Counted from the first letter of the stretch, positions 16,735 through 27,345 are shown. The stretch: DNA of 64,000 bases from Parabacteroides sp. PFB2-10 (GCF_029893085.1 NZ_JARXWI010000004.1:124001-188000); one strand, 5' to 3'. Translations and numbers: made by a program. Notes: generated from the letters alone by a model not told the origin.

Positions 16735-17643
16735 ATGATTGAAGATAAACGCAAAGAATACGAATCGTCGCTGAAGTCGATCGAAACAGAAAACAAAATA
16801 GACCGGATATTCTACCGTCCGATTGGTTTTTCTATTGCCCGCGCTCTCAAAGGGACAGGCATCACACCGAATACGATTACGGTTATTTCCATCTTTGTTG
16901 GCGCCGCGGCCGGCTTTTTGTTCTATTCCGAGAATATTTACTACAACTGCCTTGGTATTCTCTGCCTGGTATGTGCGAATATCTTAGACTGTGTCGACGG
17001 GCAATTGGCTCGTATGACGGGAATCAAGTCTGAAATAGGGCGCATCTTAGACGGGGTGGCAGGTGATATCTGGTTTGCCTCCATCTATATTGGCTTCGCA
17101 TTGCGCTTGTCGCATCTGCACGGCACCTATTGGTTCTTCGCTTTAGCCGTATTATCCGCCTTGTCTCATCTGCTTCAGGCCAATATTACCGATTATTATA
17201 AAACGCTCCACCTCTATTTTATCAGCAAAGAAAAGGGGAAGGAGTTTCAAACCGTAGACGATGTCGATGCCATTTATGCCGCCATGAAGCCCGGTATTAA
17301 TAAGGTATTTTATTTTTTCTACCGCTGGTATACGCTTGTGCAAATGAAAGCAACTCCTCAGTTGCAACGCATGCTGGCCAGCCTGAAGGCGCGTTACGGC
17401 GATGATATCCCGGAAGAGACACGCCTCTCTTTCCGCCGTCAGAGCAAACATATCATGTCACGCTATATTGACTTATTGACATTCAACGGGCGCACGATCT
17501 TCATGTTCCTGGTTGTCTTATCGGGCTTTTGGGTATCGCCAACACTTGTCTGGGTGTATTATGTGTATGAAATCATCGTTTTAAATTGTATATTAATCAT
17601 TGGGATGCGTAAGCACGAGAAAATGTGTGCATCTTTTGTATAG
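16735..17643 (+). CDS. CDP-alcohol phosphatidyltransferase family membrane protein
   Basis: This 302-residue membrane enzyme transfers a phospho-alcohol or phosphatidyl group between a CDP-activated lipid or alcohol and its acceptor. The family signature DG-x2-AR-x8-G-x3-D-x3-D is visible as DCVDGQLARMTGIKSEIGRI followed by LDGVAGD. Several hydrophobic segments lie around residues 40-75, 105-150 and 235-285. The N-terminal NKIDRIFYRPIGFSIARALKGTGITPNTIT block is usual for the family. The cytidylyltransferase two genes upstream is the likely supplier of its CDP-alcohol. The final product (a phospholipid or ceramide head group) is inferred, not visible. Confidence 0.85.
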   Translation: MIEDKRKEYESSLKSIETENKIDRIFYRPIGFSIARALKGTGITPNTITVISIFVGAAAGFLFYSENIYYNCLGILCLVCANILDCVDGQLARMTGIKSEIGRILDGVAGDIWFASIYIGFALRLSHLHGTYWFFALAVLSALSHLLQANITDYYKTLHLYFISKEKGKEFQTVDDVDAIYAAMKPGINKVFYFFYRWYTLVQMKATPQLQRMLASLKARYGDDIPEETRLSFRRQSKHIMSRYIDLLTFNGRTIFMFLVVLSGFWVSPTLVWVYYVYEIIVLNCILIIGMRKHEKMCASFV

Positions 17644-17649
17644 ATCATT

Positions 17650-18477
17650 ATGAAAAAGACTGTAATAGACATCTATGACCTACAGGAAATGGTGCCGTTT
17701 TTCAAGTCTACATTCGGTACATTTCTGGGAAAAATATTTCTCAAGTGGTTTAAAATTAATAAAGTGAACAGGGTTCATGCCAACAGCTGCCATCTTCGGG
17801 GAGCTGATTTCACCTCCGCCTTGTTAAACGATCCATTGATCGACCTGCACTATAAAGTGCATAATGAAGAGCTCTTGAAAGATCTTCCGGAAGGCGCTTT
17901 TGTGACTGTTTCGAATCATCCGATCGGTTCGTTGGATGGGATTATCCTGATCGACCTCTTTGCCAAATATCGTCCCGATTTTAAAGTGATGGTAAACGGT
18001 TTTCTGACACGCATAGGGGCGATGGAAGACAATTTTATTTCCGTTGTGCCGGAATCCAGTAAACAGGACGAAAACGCGCCGGTCAATATCAATGGTGTCC
18101 GCTTATCTCTGCAACGCCTGAAGGAGGGTCATCCGATGGGCTTCTTCCCGGCAGGAGCTGTGTCGATGTATAATGAGGAAAAGAAGAAGATCGTAGATCT
18201 TTCCTGGACGCATAGTGTGATTCGCCTGATCCGTAAGTCCAAGGTGCCTATTTATCCTGTTCTCTTCGACTTTCTGAACACCCGCTTTTTTTATTGGTTG
18301 GGTACGATCGATTGGCGGATCCGTACGCTGCGAATGCCGGCAGAAGCCTTTAATAAACGTGGGCGCACCGTCGATGTTTACCTGGGTGAACCGATTACAC
18401 CAGAACAAATACAAGACATGACGGATGAAGAAGTCGCAGACTTCCTTTATCAAAACACTTACGGCGCGAAGAAATAA
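17650..18477 (+). CDS. PlsC-type acyltransferase
   Basis: This 275-residue protein belongs to the lysophospholipid acyltransferase superfamily, which attaches an acyl chain from acyl-ACP or acyl-CoA to a lipid. The HxxxxD-type catalytic block reads SNHPIGSLDG (His and Asp five residues apart). Downstream are FFPAGAVSMY, in the place of the FPEG motif, and YPVLFDFLNTRFF. There is no signal peptide; a hydrophobic patch may bind the inner leaflet. It starts 6 bases after the CDP-alcohol gene and ends the operon. It may complete a lipid begun by its partners, for example an O-acylated amino or glycerolipid, but the acceptor is unknown. Confidence 0.82.
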   Translation: MKKTVIDIYDLQEMVPFFKSTFGTFLGKIFLKWFKINKVNRVHANSCHLRGADFTSALLNDPLIDLHYKVHNEELLKDLPEGAFVTVSNHPIGSLDGIILIDLFAKYRPDFKVMVNGFLTRIGAMEDNFISVVPESSKQDENAPVNINGVRLSLQRLKEGHPMGFFPAGAVSMYNEEKKKIVDLSWTHSVIRLIRKSKVPIYPVLFDFLNTRFFYWLGTIDWRIRTLRMPAEAFNKRGRTVDVYLGEPITPEQIQDMTDEEVADFLYQNTYGAKK

Positions 18478-18544
18478 TCGTGTGAAGCATCTTGTCTTTA
18501 TCCTGAATCGTTCGATATAAGCCGTTCCTTTTTTATTTTTTTCG

Positions 18545-18552
18545 TACCTTTG
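18545..18552 (+). promoter_or_regulatory. Probable -7 element of hpt
   Basis: TACCTTTG matches the consensus exactly and lies 20 bases before the ATG at 18573. Confidence 0.55.
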
Positions 18553-18572
18553 CCCTTCAAAAAAGAAAACAG

Positions 18573-19115
18573 ATGGGCAGAATATGTCTAAAAGATAAAG
18601 AATTTGAATTGTTTATTCCGGAACAGCAGATCCGGGAGGCCATCGCGGAGATGGCGTTGGAGATCAGGAAGGATATTGAAGGGTGTGGGAATCCGTTGTT
18701 TGTAAGCATCTTGAATGGGGCATTTATGTTTACAGCCGAGCTGATGCGTCAGCTGGACGGTCCTTATGAGATGACTTTTGCCCGTTATTCCTCTTATCGG
18801 GGTACTTCTACGACAGGGAAAGTGAACGAAATCATGCCGGTGACGGTCGATGTTCGTGGCCGTTTGGTGATCCTACTGGAAGATATTGTCGATACCGGAA
18901 CCACGATGCAATATGTGATGGAAAAACTAAAATCGCAGGGCGCCGCCGATGTGAAATTGGCGACGATGCTGTTTAAGCCGGATGCGATGCGGTGTGATTT
19001 GGTTCCTGATTATATCGGTTTGCGTATTCCGACTGATTTCATTGTCGGATATGGCTTGGATTACGACGAATTGGGTCGCACCTACAAAGACATTTATAAA
19101 TTGGTAGGGGAATAG
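18573..19115 (+). CDS. hpt: Hypoxanthine phosphoribosyltransferase
   Basis: This enzyme salvages hypoxanthine (and usually guanine) by transferring it to PRPP, giving IMP or GMP. The 180-residue product has the PRPP-binding signature LLEDIVDTGTTM and the family blocks VSILNGAFMFTAEL and ARYSSYRGTSTTG. The length is typical of bacterial Hpt. It is followed after 36 bases by adk, another purine nucleotide gene, so the two are probably expressed together. Confidence 0.92.
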   Translation: MGRICLKDKEFELFIPEQQIREAIAEMALEIRKDIEGCGNPLFVSILNGAFMFTAELMRQLDGPYEMTFARYSSYRGTSTTGKVNEIMPVTVDVRGRLVILLEDIVDTGTTMQYVMEKLKSQGAADVKLATMLFKPDAMRCDLVPDYIGLRIPTDFIVGYGLDYDELGRTYKDIYKLVGE

Positions 19116-19151
19116 CGGCGACAGGTGATACCTAATTAAACTTATTATATC

Positions 19152-19721
19152 ATGTTGAATGTAGTAATATTTGGTGCTCCCGGATCAGGAAAGGGAACAC
19201 AAAGCGAAAAGATTATCAGCGAATTTGGGCTGGATCATATTTCGACCGGAGACGTATTGCGGGCAGAAATTAAGAGCGGCACCGAATTGGGAAAGATAGC
19301 GGATAGCTATATTAGTAAGGGGCAACTGGTACCGGATGAACTGATTGTGGATATTCTGGCGAAGGTATTAGATAAAAAAAAGAATGAAAAAGGGGTGATC
19401 TTCGACGGTTTCCCCCGTACGATTCCACAGGCTGAAGCGTTGAAAAGGATGCTAAACGAGCGTGGAACGGATGTTTCTGTCATGCTGAACCTGCAGGTGA
19501 AAGAATCAGAACTGATCGAGCGCCTGTTGAAAAGAGGAGAATCGTCGGGTCGTTCAGACGACAACCTGGAGACAATCCAGTCGCGCTTGCAGGTGTATCA
19601 CAACCAGACAGCCCCCTTAGCCGACTATTATATAAAGGAAGGCAAGCATGTCGCCATCGAAGGCGTTGGTACGATCGATGATATTTTTGAAAAGATAAAA
19701 AACGCGCTTAATAAATTATGA
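19152..19721 (+). CDS. adk: Adenylate kinase
   Basis: Adenylate kinase interconverts ATP plus AMP with two ADP in the cytoplasm. The 189-residue product has the P-loop GAPGSGKGTQ, the DGFPRT motif, and the RGESSGRSDDN stretch in the lid. It is the short-lid form: no zinc-binding cysteine lid is present, and the length is well below the 214 of E. coli. The stop codon falls within a low-complexity palindromic spacer that separates it from obgE. Confidence 0.95.
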   Translation: MLNVVIFGAPGSGKGTQSEKIISEFGLDHISTGDVLRAEIKSGTELGKIADSYISKGQLVPDELIVDILAKVLDKKKNEKGVIFDGFPRTIPQAEALKRMLNERGTDVSVMLNLQVKESELIERLLKRGESSGRSDDNLETIQSRLQVYHNQTAPLADYYIKEGKHVAIEGVGTIDDIFEKIKNALNKL

Positions 19722-19800
19722 ATGATGAATTATGAATGATGAGGCATACGTGTCCTCTTCAATTCATAATTCATAATTCATAATTCATAATTCAAGAAGT
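19716..19800. repeat. Low-complexity palindromic spacer between adk and obgE
   Basis: The stretch consists of repeated ATTATGAATG-like units followed, after about 15 bases, by four repeats of AATTCAT on the other side. The two halves are mutually complementary and can form a long A+T-rich hairpin. Similar spacers sit before an RluA-type gene (30127-30213) and before mreC (61876-61945). Confidence 0.7.
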
Positions 19801-20943
19801 ATGGCTGAATCAAATTTTGTAGATTATGTAAAGATTTACTGCCGCTCCGGAAAGGGCGGAAGAGGATCGACTCATTTCCGTCGTGAGAAGTATATCCCCA
19901 AAGGAGGGCCTGACGGAGGAAATGGTGGACAGGGCGGCCATATTTACTTGCGGGGCAACCGCAACTACTGGACGCTGCTTCACCTGAAGTTCGAACGCCA
20001 TATCATGGCAACCAACGGTGACGGAGGCAGCGCCAAGCGAAGCACCGGAAAAGACGGCGAAGACCGGATCATCGAGGTGCCTTGCGGCACGGTGGTGTAT
20101 GACGCGGATACCGGCGAATTTATCTGCGATGTAACGGAAGACGGCCAACAGGTGATGCTTCTCAAAGGAGGACGCGGAGGATTGGGCAACTGGAACTTCA
20201 AAACATCGACCAACCAGGCACCCCGCTATGCCCAACCGGGCGAACCGGCAGAGGAGCGTACGGTTATTATGCAATTGAAACTATTGGCTGATGTAGGGCT
20301 GGTGGGTTTCCCGAATGCCGGGAAGTCAACATTATTGTCGGTGATTACTGCCGCCAAACCGAAGATTGCCAATTATCCGTTTACTACGCTGGAACCTAAT
20401 CTTGGCATCGTCAGCTACCGCGACAACCGCTCTTTTGTAATGGCGGATATTCCGGGCATTATCGAAGGAGCCAGCGAAGGGAAAGGACTCGGATTGCGCT
20501 TCCTGCGCCATATTGAGCGTAACTCGTTGCTTCTTTTTATGGTGCCGGCCGATTCGGATGATATCCGGAAAGAGTATGAGATATTACACAACGAGTTGGT
20601 GAAATATAACCCGGATCTGTTGGATAAGCGGCGGGTATTGGCTATTACCAAAAGCGATATGCTCGATGAGGAACTGATCGAGGCGTTGACCGAAGAGCTG
20701 CCCGAAGATATTCCGTACGTGTTTATCTCCTCCGTAGCGCAGATGGGTCTGACCGAACTGAAAGATATCCTTTGGAAAGAACTCAATAAAGAGAATTTCC
20801 ATGAGGTGGAACAGATTGTTCATAAGAATATCGATGTGAGCTCCTTAGTGTTCGACGACGATTTGATTATCCCTGAAATGGAAGACGACGACGATGACTG
20901 GGACGAAGATATCGAAGAGTATGACTGGGATGACGAAGAGTAA
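19801..20943 (+). CDS. obgE: Obg GTPase
   Basis: Obg is an essential GTPase that binds the large ribosomal subunit and links ribosome assembly with growth and stress. Residues 1 to about 158 form the glycine-rich Obg fold ([20 protein letters not shown]). The G domain follows with G1 [10 protein letters not shown]3 DIPGIIEG, G4 as TKSD, and a G5 SSV region. The C-terminal tail is very acidic, with runs of Asp and Glu ([19 protein letters not shown]), replacing any TGS/OCT domain. The stop overlaps the region that opens pgeF upstream frames, but the chosen pgeF start lies 23 bases after it. Confidence 0.95.
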   Translation: MAESNFVDYVKIYCRSGKGGRGSTHFRREKYIPKGGPDGGNGGQGGHIYLRGNRNYWTLLHLKFERHIMATNGDGGSAKRSTGKDGEDRIIEVPCGTVVYDADTGEFICDVTEDGQQVMLLKGGRGGLGNWNFKTSTNQAPRYAQPGEPAEERTVIMQLKLLADVGLVGFPNAGKSTLLSVITAAKPKIANYPFTTLEPNLGIVSYRDNRSFVMADIPGIIEGASEGKGLGLRFLRHIERNSLLLFMVPADSDDIRKEYEILHNELVKYNPDLLDKRRVLAITKSDMLDEELIEALTEELPEDIPYVFISSVAQMGLTELKDILWKELNKENFHEVEQIVHKNIDVSSLVFDDDLIIPEMEDDDDDWDEDIEEYDWDDEE

Positions 20944-20965
20944 TCAACCGAAGCACACGATAGAG

Positions 20966-21745
20966 ATGTTGCAATTCGACCTGTTAAAGGAGGATTGCAA
21001 CATTTCTCATTTTGTGACCACCCGTCAGGGCGGAGTCGGACGAGGGGTGTATGCTTCACTTAATCTCGGGTATTATTGCGGTGACAAACAGGAGGTGGTC
21101 GACGAAAACCGGATCCGGCTGTGTGATCAATTGGGCATTTCAACGGCTTCATTGATCGTTCCGCAGCAGACACATGGGCTGGAAGCATTGACTGTCGACA
21201 GGACATTTCTTTCTCTCCCGCCGGAAGAGCAGCAAAGGCGGCTATATGGTATCGATGCATTGATCACTGGAGAGAAGCAGGTCTGCCTGGCCGTAACAAC
21301 GGCCGATTGCGTTCCGATCCTCTTGTATGCGCCCGATCGCGGGATGGTGGCAGCTATACATGCCGGTTGGAAAGGGACGGCGGGACGAATTGTGGAGCGC
21401 ACGGTCGGGCTATTGAAGGATCGGTTTGATTGTGATTCGGCCTCTATGATAGCCTGTATCGGACCATCCATCAGCCCGGAGGCTTTTGAAGTGGGCGAAG
21501 AGGTAGCCGATGTATACCGGGCAGAGGGCGATGAAGAGCTGGTTTATTATTTCGATGGCGACCGAAAGCCGCATATCGATCTATGGCAGGCAAACAGAAA
21601 GCAACTGTTGCTGCAGGGTTTACAGGAAGAGCGGATCGAGGTGAGTGGCGAATGTACCTATCGGCAACCGGAATTGTTCTTCTCCGCCCGCCGGGATGGA
21701 GTAAAAAGCGGTCGGATGTTGACCGGCATTATGATAAAAAAATAA
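20966..21745 (+). CDS. pgeF: Peptidoglycan editing factor PgeF (YfiH/laccase-domain)
   Basis: This family was named polyphenol oxidase but is now linked to removing wrongly incorporated residues during peptidoglycan precursor synthesis, and relatives act on purine nucleosides. The 259-residue product has the zinc-binding blocks HFVTTRQGGVG, VPQQTHG, TTADCVPILLY and AAIHAGWKGT, with a late CIGPSISPEAFEV. I chose the ATG at 20966 because MLQFDLLKEDCNISHF is the usual beginning; an upstream ATG at 20930 would overlap obgE by 14 bases. The next gene follows after 11 bases. Confidence 0.88.
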   Translation: MLQFDLLKEDCNISHFVTTRQGGVGRGVYASLNLGYYCGDKQEVVDENRIRLCDQLGISTASLIVPQQTHGLEALTVDRTFLSLPPEEQQRRLYGIDALITGEKQVCLAVTTADCVPILLYAPDRGMVAAIHAGWKGTAGRIVERTVGLLKDRFDCDSASMIACIGPSISPEAFEVGEEVADVYRAEGDEELVYYFDGDRKPHIDLWQANRKQLLLQGLQEERIEVSGECTYRQPELFFSARRDGVKSGRMLTGIMIKK

Positions 21746-21756
21746 GAAGGAAAGCG

Positions 21757-22446
21757 ATGATACGAATAACGATTTCAAAAGCGATATGGGAAGCCTGCCC
21801 GGAGCTGGAGGTGGTAGCCCTCGTGGCTAAGGTGAAAAACCGGGAGCCGGATGCGCGGTTGTGGGAAGAGATCGACCGGGTGACGACTGAGATACGCATT
21901 TCGATGCGATTGGAAGAGATCAATACATTTCCTCCGATCCGGGCAACCCGGCAGGCCTATAAGCGCTTGGGGAAAGATCCGAACCGCTACCGTCCCTCGG
22001 CAGAGGCGCTGCGACGCAGGGTGCTCAGGGATTTGCCTCTGTATCGCATCGATACATTGGTGGACATTATCAATCTGGTTTCGTTGGAAAGCGGCTTTTC
22101 GATAGGCGGCTTTGACGCAGATAAGATAGACGGCGACCTGGAACTGGGCGTAGGCCGGGCCGGTGAACCCTACGAAGCCATTGGGCGTGGCCTGTTGAAT
22201 ATCGAAGGATTACCTGTCTACAGAGACCGACGGGGAGGCATCGGCACCCCGACCAGCGATGAGGAACGCACCAAAATAGATATCGATACCTCCTGTCTGT
22301 TAATGATCATTAATGGCTATTCCGGCTCGGAAGGGATGGAAACTGCAACGCTATCAGCAGCCAAACTCTTGAGGGAATATGCATTAGCGAATGATTTTGA
22401 AGCGGAGAAGATAACGGCTTCCGGTCGCGTTAATATAATTCTTTGA
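21757..22446 (+). CDS. B3/B4 (tRNA synthetase editing-like) domain protein
   Basis: This 229-residue protein is a stand-alone version of the B3/B4 domain of phenylalanyl-tRNA synthetase beta chain, which can edit mischarged tRNA. Visible signs are TFPPIRATRQAYKRLGKDPNRYR near residue 65 and LVDIINLVSLESGFSIGGFD. The start at 21757 follows a good AAGGA stretch. A frame open further upstream only extends into pgeF. Free-standing homologues occur widely; whether this one deacylates tRNA is not known. It follows pgeF after 11 bases and probably shares its transcript. Confidence 0.82.
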   Translation: MIRITISKAIWEACPELEVVALVAKVKNREPDARLWEEIDRVTTEIRISMRLEEINTFPPIRATRQAYKRLGKDPNRYRPSAEALRRRVLRDLPLYRIDTLVDIINLVSLESGFSIGGFDADKIDGDLELGVGRAGEPYEAIGRGLLNIEGLPVYRDRRGGIGTPTSDEERTKIDIDTSCLLMIINGYSGSEGMETATLSAAKLLREYALANDFEAEKITASGRVNIIL

Positions 22447-22510
22447 TTTGTTAAAACAAGAAAACAAAAGTAAAATAATCTGTTTTTTATGCTAAAAAGC
22501 ATGATTTTCT

Positions 22511-22541
22511 TTGCCTGTCTATTCGTAAATCTTTAATTTTG
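22511..22541 (+). promoter_or_regulatory. Promoter of the small winged-helix gene
   Basis: TTG at 22511-22513 and TAATTTTG at 22534-22541 are separated by 20 bases, the standard spacing for Bacteroidota. Transcription would start near 22548, about 22 bases before the ATG. Confidence 0.65.
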
Positions 22542-22569
22542 CTGCCGTTAAACATAATTTACAACCAAA

Positions 22570-22770
22570 ATGATTGAATTGATTGGAACAAATGCAGGCC
22601 TCGTGTGGAATGTATTAAACGAAGAAGGCAAACAAAACGTAAAAGCAGTAAAGAAAGCAACCAAAATCAAAGCTGACAAAGATTTGTATGCTGCTTTAGG
22701 CTGGTTGGCCAAAGAAGGTAAGTTGTCTTTCGAAGAGATTGAAGGTGAAGTATTCGTAGCGTTGGTGTAA
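22570..22770 (+). CDS. Small winged helix-turn-helix protein (DUF2582-like)
   Basis: This 66-residue protein resembles the small winged-helix family DUF2582: a short beginning (MIELIGTNAGLVWNVLNEEG), a helix-turn-helix (VKAVKKATKIKADKDLYAALGWLAKEGKL) and a wing (SFEEIEGEVFVALV). It should bind DNA or a protein partner, but no target is visible. It is monocistronic: a standard promoter precedes it and a strong terminator follows within 30 bases. Confidence 0.8.
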   Translation: MIELIGTNAGLVWNVLNEEGKQNVKAVKKATKIKADKDLYAALGWLAKEGKLSFEEIEGEVFVALV

Positions 22771-22796
22771 CCGACCCCTGCGAAGGAAGAGATTGA

Positions 22797-22835
22797 AAAG
22801 GCTGTTCAATGTGATTGAACGGCCTTTATTGTTTT
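22797..22835 (+). terminator. Terminator after the winged-helix gene
   Basis: AAGGC-GTTCAA pairs with TTGAAC-GGCCTT around a five-base loop, followed by a T-rich tract (TTTATTGTTTT). Confidence 0.8.
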
Positions 22836-22875
22836 CTGACTATTCGTTTCTGAATTTGACTAACTGTCGGGGTGG

Positions 22876-23054
22876 AAATGTTAAAATATCGATTGTAAGT
22901 AAAATGGCCGTTTTACTTATAATTCGGTATGTTAAAAAGTGTTTCTCCCGGGAGTTTGCAAAAATACTCCTGCTTTTTTGCACGCAAAGTCGGGCGGAAA
23001 TTACAAATCGTAAATTGGGCATTTTGAAAAAACGAAGCGAATTAACATGTATTA
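22876..23054 (+). repeat. Palindromic intergenic repeat, copy 2 (subtype A)
   Basis: The copy includes TTGTAAGTAAAA paired with TTTTACTTATAA, then GTTAAAAAGTGTTTCTCCCGGGAG, TTTTGCACGCAAAGTC and AATTACAAATCGTAAATT (each part quoted at 20 bases or fewer apart from the second, which is split by the CTCCCGGGAG core). It is very like copies 4 and 5. An open frame covers it, but the frame is not conserved in copy 1, so I do not call a gene. Confidence 0.8.
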
Positions 23055-23195
23055 ACTATAAATCATTCAAGTGGAACCCTCTTTTCAGGAATTGATCTCC
23101 CGCTATTTCCCGAATGGAATATGCTCTTGAAGGAATCCGTTCCTTTCCGGGGCGATTCAATTTGGATTACTTCTTCATTATTAACCCCTTCTTTG

Positions 23196-23226
23196 TTGTT
23201 TATTTCATTTCTTAGTGCTACTTTTG
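23196..23226 (+). promoter_or_regulatory. Promoter of the coiled-coil/zapA operon
   Basis: TTG at 23196-23198 and TACTTTTG at 23219-23226 are separated by 20 bases. Transcription would start near 23233, which excludes a start codon at 23215 and supports the ATG at 23245. Confidence 0.65.
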
Positions 23227-23244
23227 TGTAAGATTTGGCGTGAA

Positions 23245-23538
23245 ATGAGCGAAGATCATAAAAGATTGTTAGCAGTAATAGAGGTTAGAGTTCGTGATTT
23301 GATGGCATTATGTGACAAGCAAAAGCAACGGATCGACGAACTTGCTGGTATTATAGATCAGAAAGATACAGAAATACTGCAGGCAAAAGAAAAGATCAGT
23401 GAATTGAATGCCAAATGTGACAATATGCTGACGGCGCGCGTTGTCTCGGTAAGCGATGGCGACTTGAAAAGTGCCCGGACGCGGTTGTCGAAGTTAGTGC
23501 GGGAAGTGGATAAGTGCATTGCATTATTAAACGAATAG
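23245..23538 (+). CDS. Small coiled-coil protein encoded upstream of zapA
   Basis: This 97-residue protein has no recognised domain but is nearly all helix with a heptad pattern (VRVRDLMALCDKQKQRIDEL to AKEKISELNAKCD). It then has a basic region RTRLSKLVREVDKCIALL. The size and coiled-coil form recall ZapB-like division proteins, and it lies 4 bases before zapA, so a role with ZapA at the Z ring is a reasonable guess. The ATG at 23245 was chosen because a standard promoter overlaps the alternative start. Confidence 0.7.
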   Translation: MSEDHKRLLAVIEVRVRDLMALCDKQKQRIDELAGIIDQKDTEILQAKEKISELNAKCDNMLTARVVSVSDGDLKSARTRLSKLVREVDKCIALLNE

Positions 23539-23542
23539 CGTG

Positions 23543-23839
23543 ATGGACGATAAATTTCTTATACACGTAGAAATAGCCGATAAGAGTTATGGTCTTTGGA
23601 TTCGTAGAGACGAAGAGTTGATTGTGCGCGAAGCCGCGAAGCAACTACGCAAGAAGATCAATCTGTACAGGCAAGAATATACGAAATCCGATTTGGATAT
23701 TAAAGATTTGTTAGCCATGGTTGCTTTGCAGTTTTCCGTACAGAAGCTGCAACAGGAAGAGAGGAACGATACCGATCCGTTTACGGAGAAGATAGAGCAA
23801 CTGACCAGCGAATTAGAAATGTATTTAGAGGGTAAGTAA
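23543..23839 (+). CDS. zapA: Cell division protein ZapA
   Basis: ZapA binds FtsZ and cross-links its filaments at mid-cell. The 98-residue product has the usual beginning (FLIHVEIADKSYGLWIRRDEE), then a long C-terminal coiled coil (LREAAKQLRKKINLYRQEY-like helices and SELEMYLEGK). The length is normal. A GTG directly precedes the chosen ATG and could also serve. The gene follows the coiled-coil gene by 4 bases; a hairpin lies between it and rny. Confidence 0.85.
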   Translation: MDDKFLIHVEIADKSYGLWIRRDEELIVREAAKQLRKKINLYRQEYTKSDLDIKDLLAMVALQFSVQKLQQEERNDTDPFTEKIEQLTSELEMYLEGK

Positions 23840-23875
23840 TTTATTTCTCTTGTTAAGATAAGAAACAGTTTTTCC

Positions 23876-23919
23876 GCACTGCTTTACATGGAATAGCCAT
23901 GCAAAGGAGTGCTTTTTTT
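23876..23919 (+). terminator. Hairpin terminator between zapA and rny
   Basis: GCACT-CTTT-CATGG pairs with CCATG-AAAG-AGTGC across two single mismatches and a five-base loop, followed by seven T residues. It probably limits read-through from zapA into rny. Confidence 0.75.
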
Positions 23920-23951
23920 ATAACTATATATGAACTTAATTAATTGTTAAA

Positions 23952-25487
23952 ATGGAAATGTATATAATCATATCGATCATCACCTTTATTGCGGGCGGTG
24001 TACTGACATGGATAACGATGCGTTACCTTTTGAAGTCCAAGCACGCCAGCATTCTGGCTGAGGCGGAGAAAGAGGCGGAAGTAATCAAGAAGAATAAACT
24101 CTTGGAAGTAAAAGAGAAGTTCCTCAACCTGAAAACAGACTTGGAAAAACAGGTTTCTCAACGGAATGCCAAGATCCAGTCGACCGAAGCGAAACTGAAA
24201 CAACGTGAGATGACGCTCAACCAGCGTCAGGAAGATTTGCAACGCAAGAACAGCGAAGTAGAGGCCGTGAAAGAAAACCTGCAGACGCAGCTCGAAGTAA
24301 TTGAGAAAAAGAAGGTGGAACTGGATAAGATCCACCAACGCGAAATAGAACACCTGGAAGCTATCTCCGGCCTTTCTGCCGAAGATGCAAAGAATCGCCT
24401 GATCGAATCACTGAAAGACGTAGCGAAAACCGATGCGGCTTCGTATGTGAACGAGATCATCGAAGAGGCCAAGATGACGGCCAATAAGGAGGCGAAGAAG
24501 ATTGTTATTCAGTCGATCCAGCGGGTAGCCACCGAGACGGCGATCGAGAACTCAATCACCGTGTTCCATATCGATTCGGATGAAATCAAAGGACGTATTA
24601 TCGGACGCGAAGGACGTAATATACGGGCGTTGGAAGCTGCAACCGGTATCGAGATCGTAGTAGACGATACACCGGAAGCGATTGTACTATCAGGCTTCGA
24701 CCCGGTTCGCCGTGAAGTAGCACGTCTGGCGTTGCATCAATTAGTGCAGGACGGACGTATTCACCCGGCACGTATCGAAGAGGTGGTAAGCAAAGTGCGC
24801 AAGCAGGTGGAAGAAGAGGTGATCGAAACCGGGAAACGTACGGCTATCGACCTGGGTATCCACGGTCTGCATCCGGAACTGATCCGCTTGATCGGTAAAA
24901 TGAAATACCGTTCGTCTTACGGACAAAACCTGTTGCAGCATGCACGCGAAACAGCCAATCTCTGTGCTGTGATGGCTTCCGAACTGGGTTTGAACCCAAA
25001 GAAAGCAAAGCGTGCCGGTCTGTTGCATGATATTGGTAAGGTGCCAGACGACGAACCGGAATTGCCACATGCCGTATTAGGTATGAAACTCTGTGAGAAA
25101 TACAAAGAAAAACCGGATATCTGCAATGCCGTAGGTGCCCATCACGATGAAACCGAGATGCAGACATTGTTGGCACCTATCGTACAGGTGTGCGACGCTA
25201 TCTCCGGAGCCCGTCCGGGTGCCCGCCGTGAGATTGTGGAGGCCTATATCAAACGTCTGAACGACCTCGAGCAATTGGCGCTCTCTTATCCGGGTGTTGT
25301 GAAAACATATGCTATTCAGGCTGGTCGTGAACTGCGCGTGATCGTTGGAGCCGATAAGATCGACGATAAGGATACGGAGAACCTCTCTACCGAAATCGCC
25401 AAGAAGATCCAGGACGAAATGACCTATCCGGGTCAGGTGAAGATCACGGTAATTCGTGAAACCCGCGCGGTAAGCTATGCGAAGTAA
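23952..25487 (+). CDS. rny: Ribonuclease Y
   Basis: RNase Y is a membrane-tethered endoribonuclease that starts the decay of many mRNAs. The 511-residue product has an N-terminal membrane segment (residues 3-22), a long coiled coil (about 30-150), a KH domain at about 214-235 ([15 protein letters not shown]), and a HD domain with H359 and D360 in LLHDIGK. The length and layout match the family. It has a strong hairpin before it and a bidirectional terminator after it. In a cell with RNase Y, the RNase J-like protein of the left-hand cassette (1870-3162) is not needed for basic RNA decay and so more probably has a special task. Confidence 0.95.
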   Translation: MEMYIIISIITFIAGGVLTWITMRYLLKSKHASILAEAEKEAEVIKKNKLLEVKEKFLNLKTDLEKQVSQRNAKIQSTEAKLKQREMTLNQRQEDLQRKNSEVEAVKENLQTQLEVIEKKKVELDKIHQREIEHLEAISGLSAEDAKNRLIESLKDVAKTDAASYVNEIIEEAKMTANKEAKKIVIQSIQRVATETAIENSITVFHIDSDEIKGRIIGREGRNIRALEAATGIEIVVDDTPEAIVLSGFDPVRREVARLALHQLVQDGRIHPARIEEVVSKVRKQVEEEVIETGKRTAIDLGIHGLHPELIRLIGKMKYRSSYGQNLLQHARETANLCAVMASELGLNPKKAKRAGLLHDIGKVPDDEPELPHAVLGMKLCEKYKEKPDICNAVGAHHDETEMQTLLAPIVQVCDAISGARPGARREIVEAYIKRLNDLEQLALSYPGVVKTYAIQAGRELRVIVGADKIDDKDTENLSTEIAKKIQDEMTYPGQVKITVIRETRAVSYAK

Positions 25488-25543
25488 ATTGAAAATAGAA
25501 ACATCGTTCGCTTAGCGAAGCGTAAAGCTATTGAAATGATAAA

Positions 25544-25590
25544 AGAAAGACCATCCGGGTTACTCCCGGATGGTCTTTCTTTTTATTTGT
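25544..25590. terminator. Bidirectional terminator between rny and the ABC-F gene
   Basis: A perfect 16-base stem (AGAAAGACCATCCGGG with its complement) has a five-base loop. A run of A lies on its left and T on its right, so it can act for the rightward rny and the leftward ABC-F transcripts. Confidence 0.85.
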
Positions 25591-25639
25591 TTGATAGAAG
25601 TTCTTAAGGACTTAAAGACCTTAAAACTTCCCCTATCCC

Positions 25640-27268
<1,629 letters not shown>

Positions 27269-27296
27269 TTAAATAGTTTTCGAGGGTGCAAAGGTA

Positions 27297-27345
27297 CGAT
27301 TTCTAATGGACAATTGCCAATGGATAATTGATAATTCAGCCGGGG
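27297..27345. repeat. Low-complexity spacer, one-armed
   Basis: The stretch has alternating AATTG / GATAATTG words of the same kind as the palindromic spacers near 19.7, 30.2 and 61.9 kb, but without a clear second arm. It lies between the ABC-F gene and the tRNA. Confidence 0.4.

Noticed and set aside
22793-23095. Open frame of 100 codons with the peptide KKCFSREF, similar to frames at 41283-41519, 46457-46660 (minus) and 58924-59211.
   Set aside because: The shared peptide follows from the shared repeat sequence. Copy 1 (near 12.0 kb) is frameshifted in the same place, there are no initiation signals, and the conserved features are palindromes.
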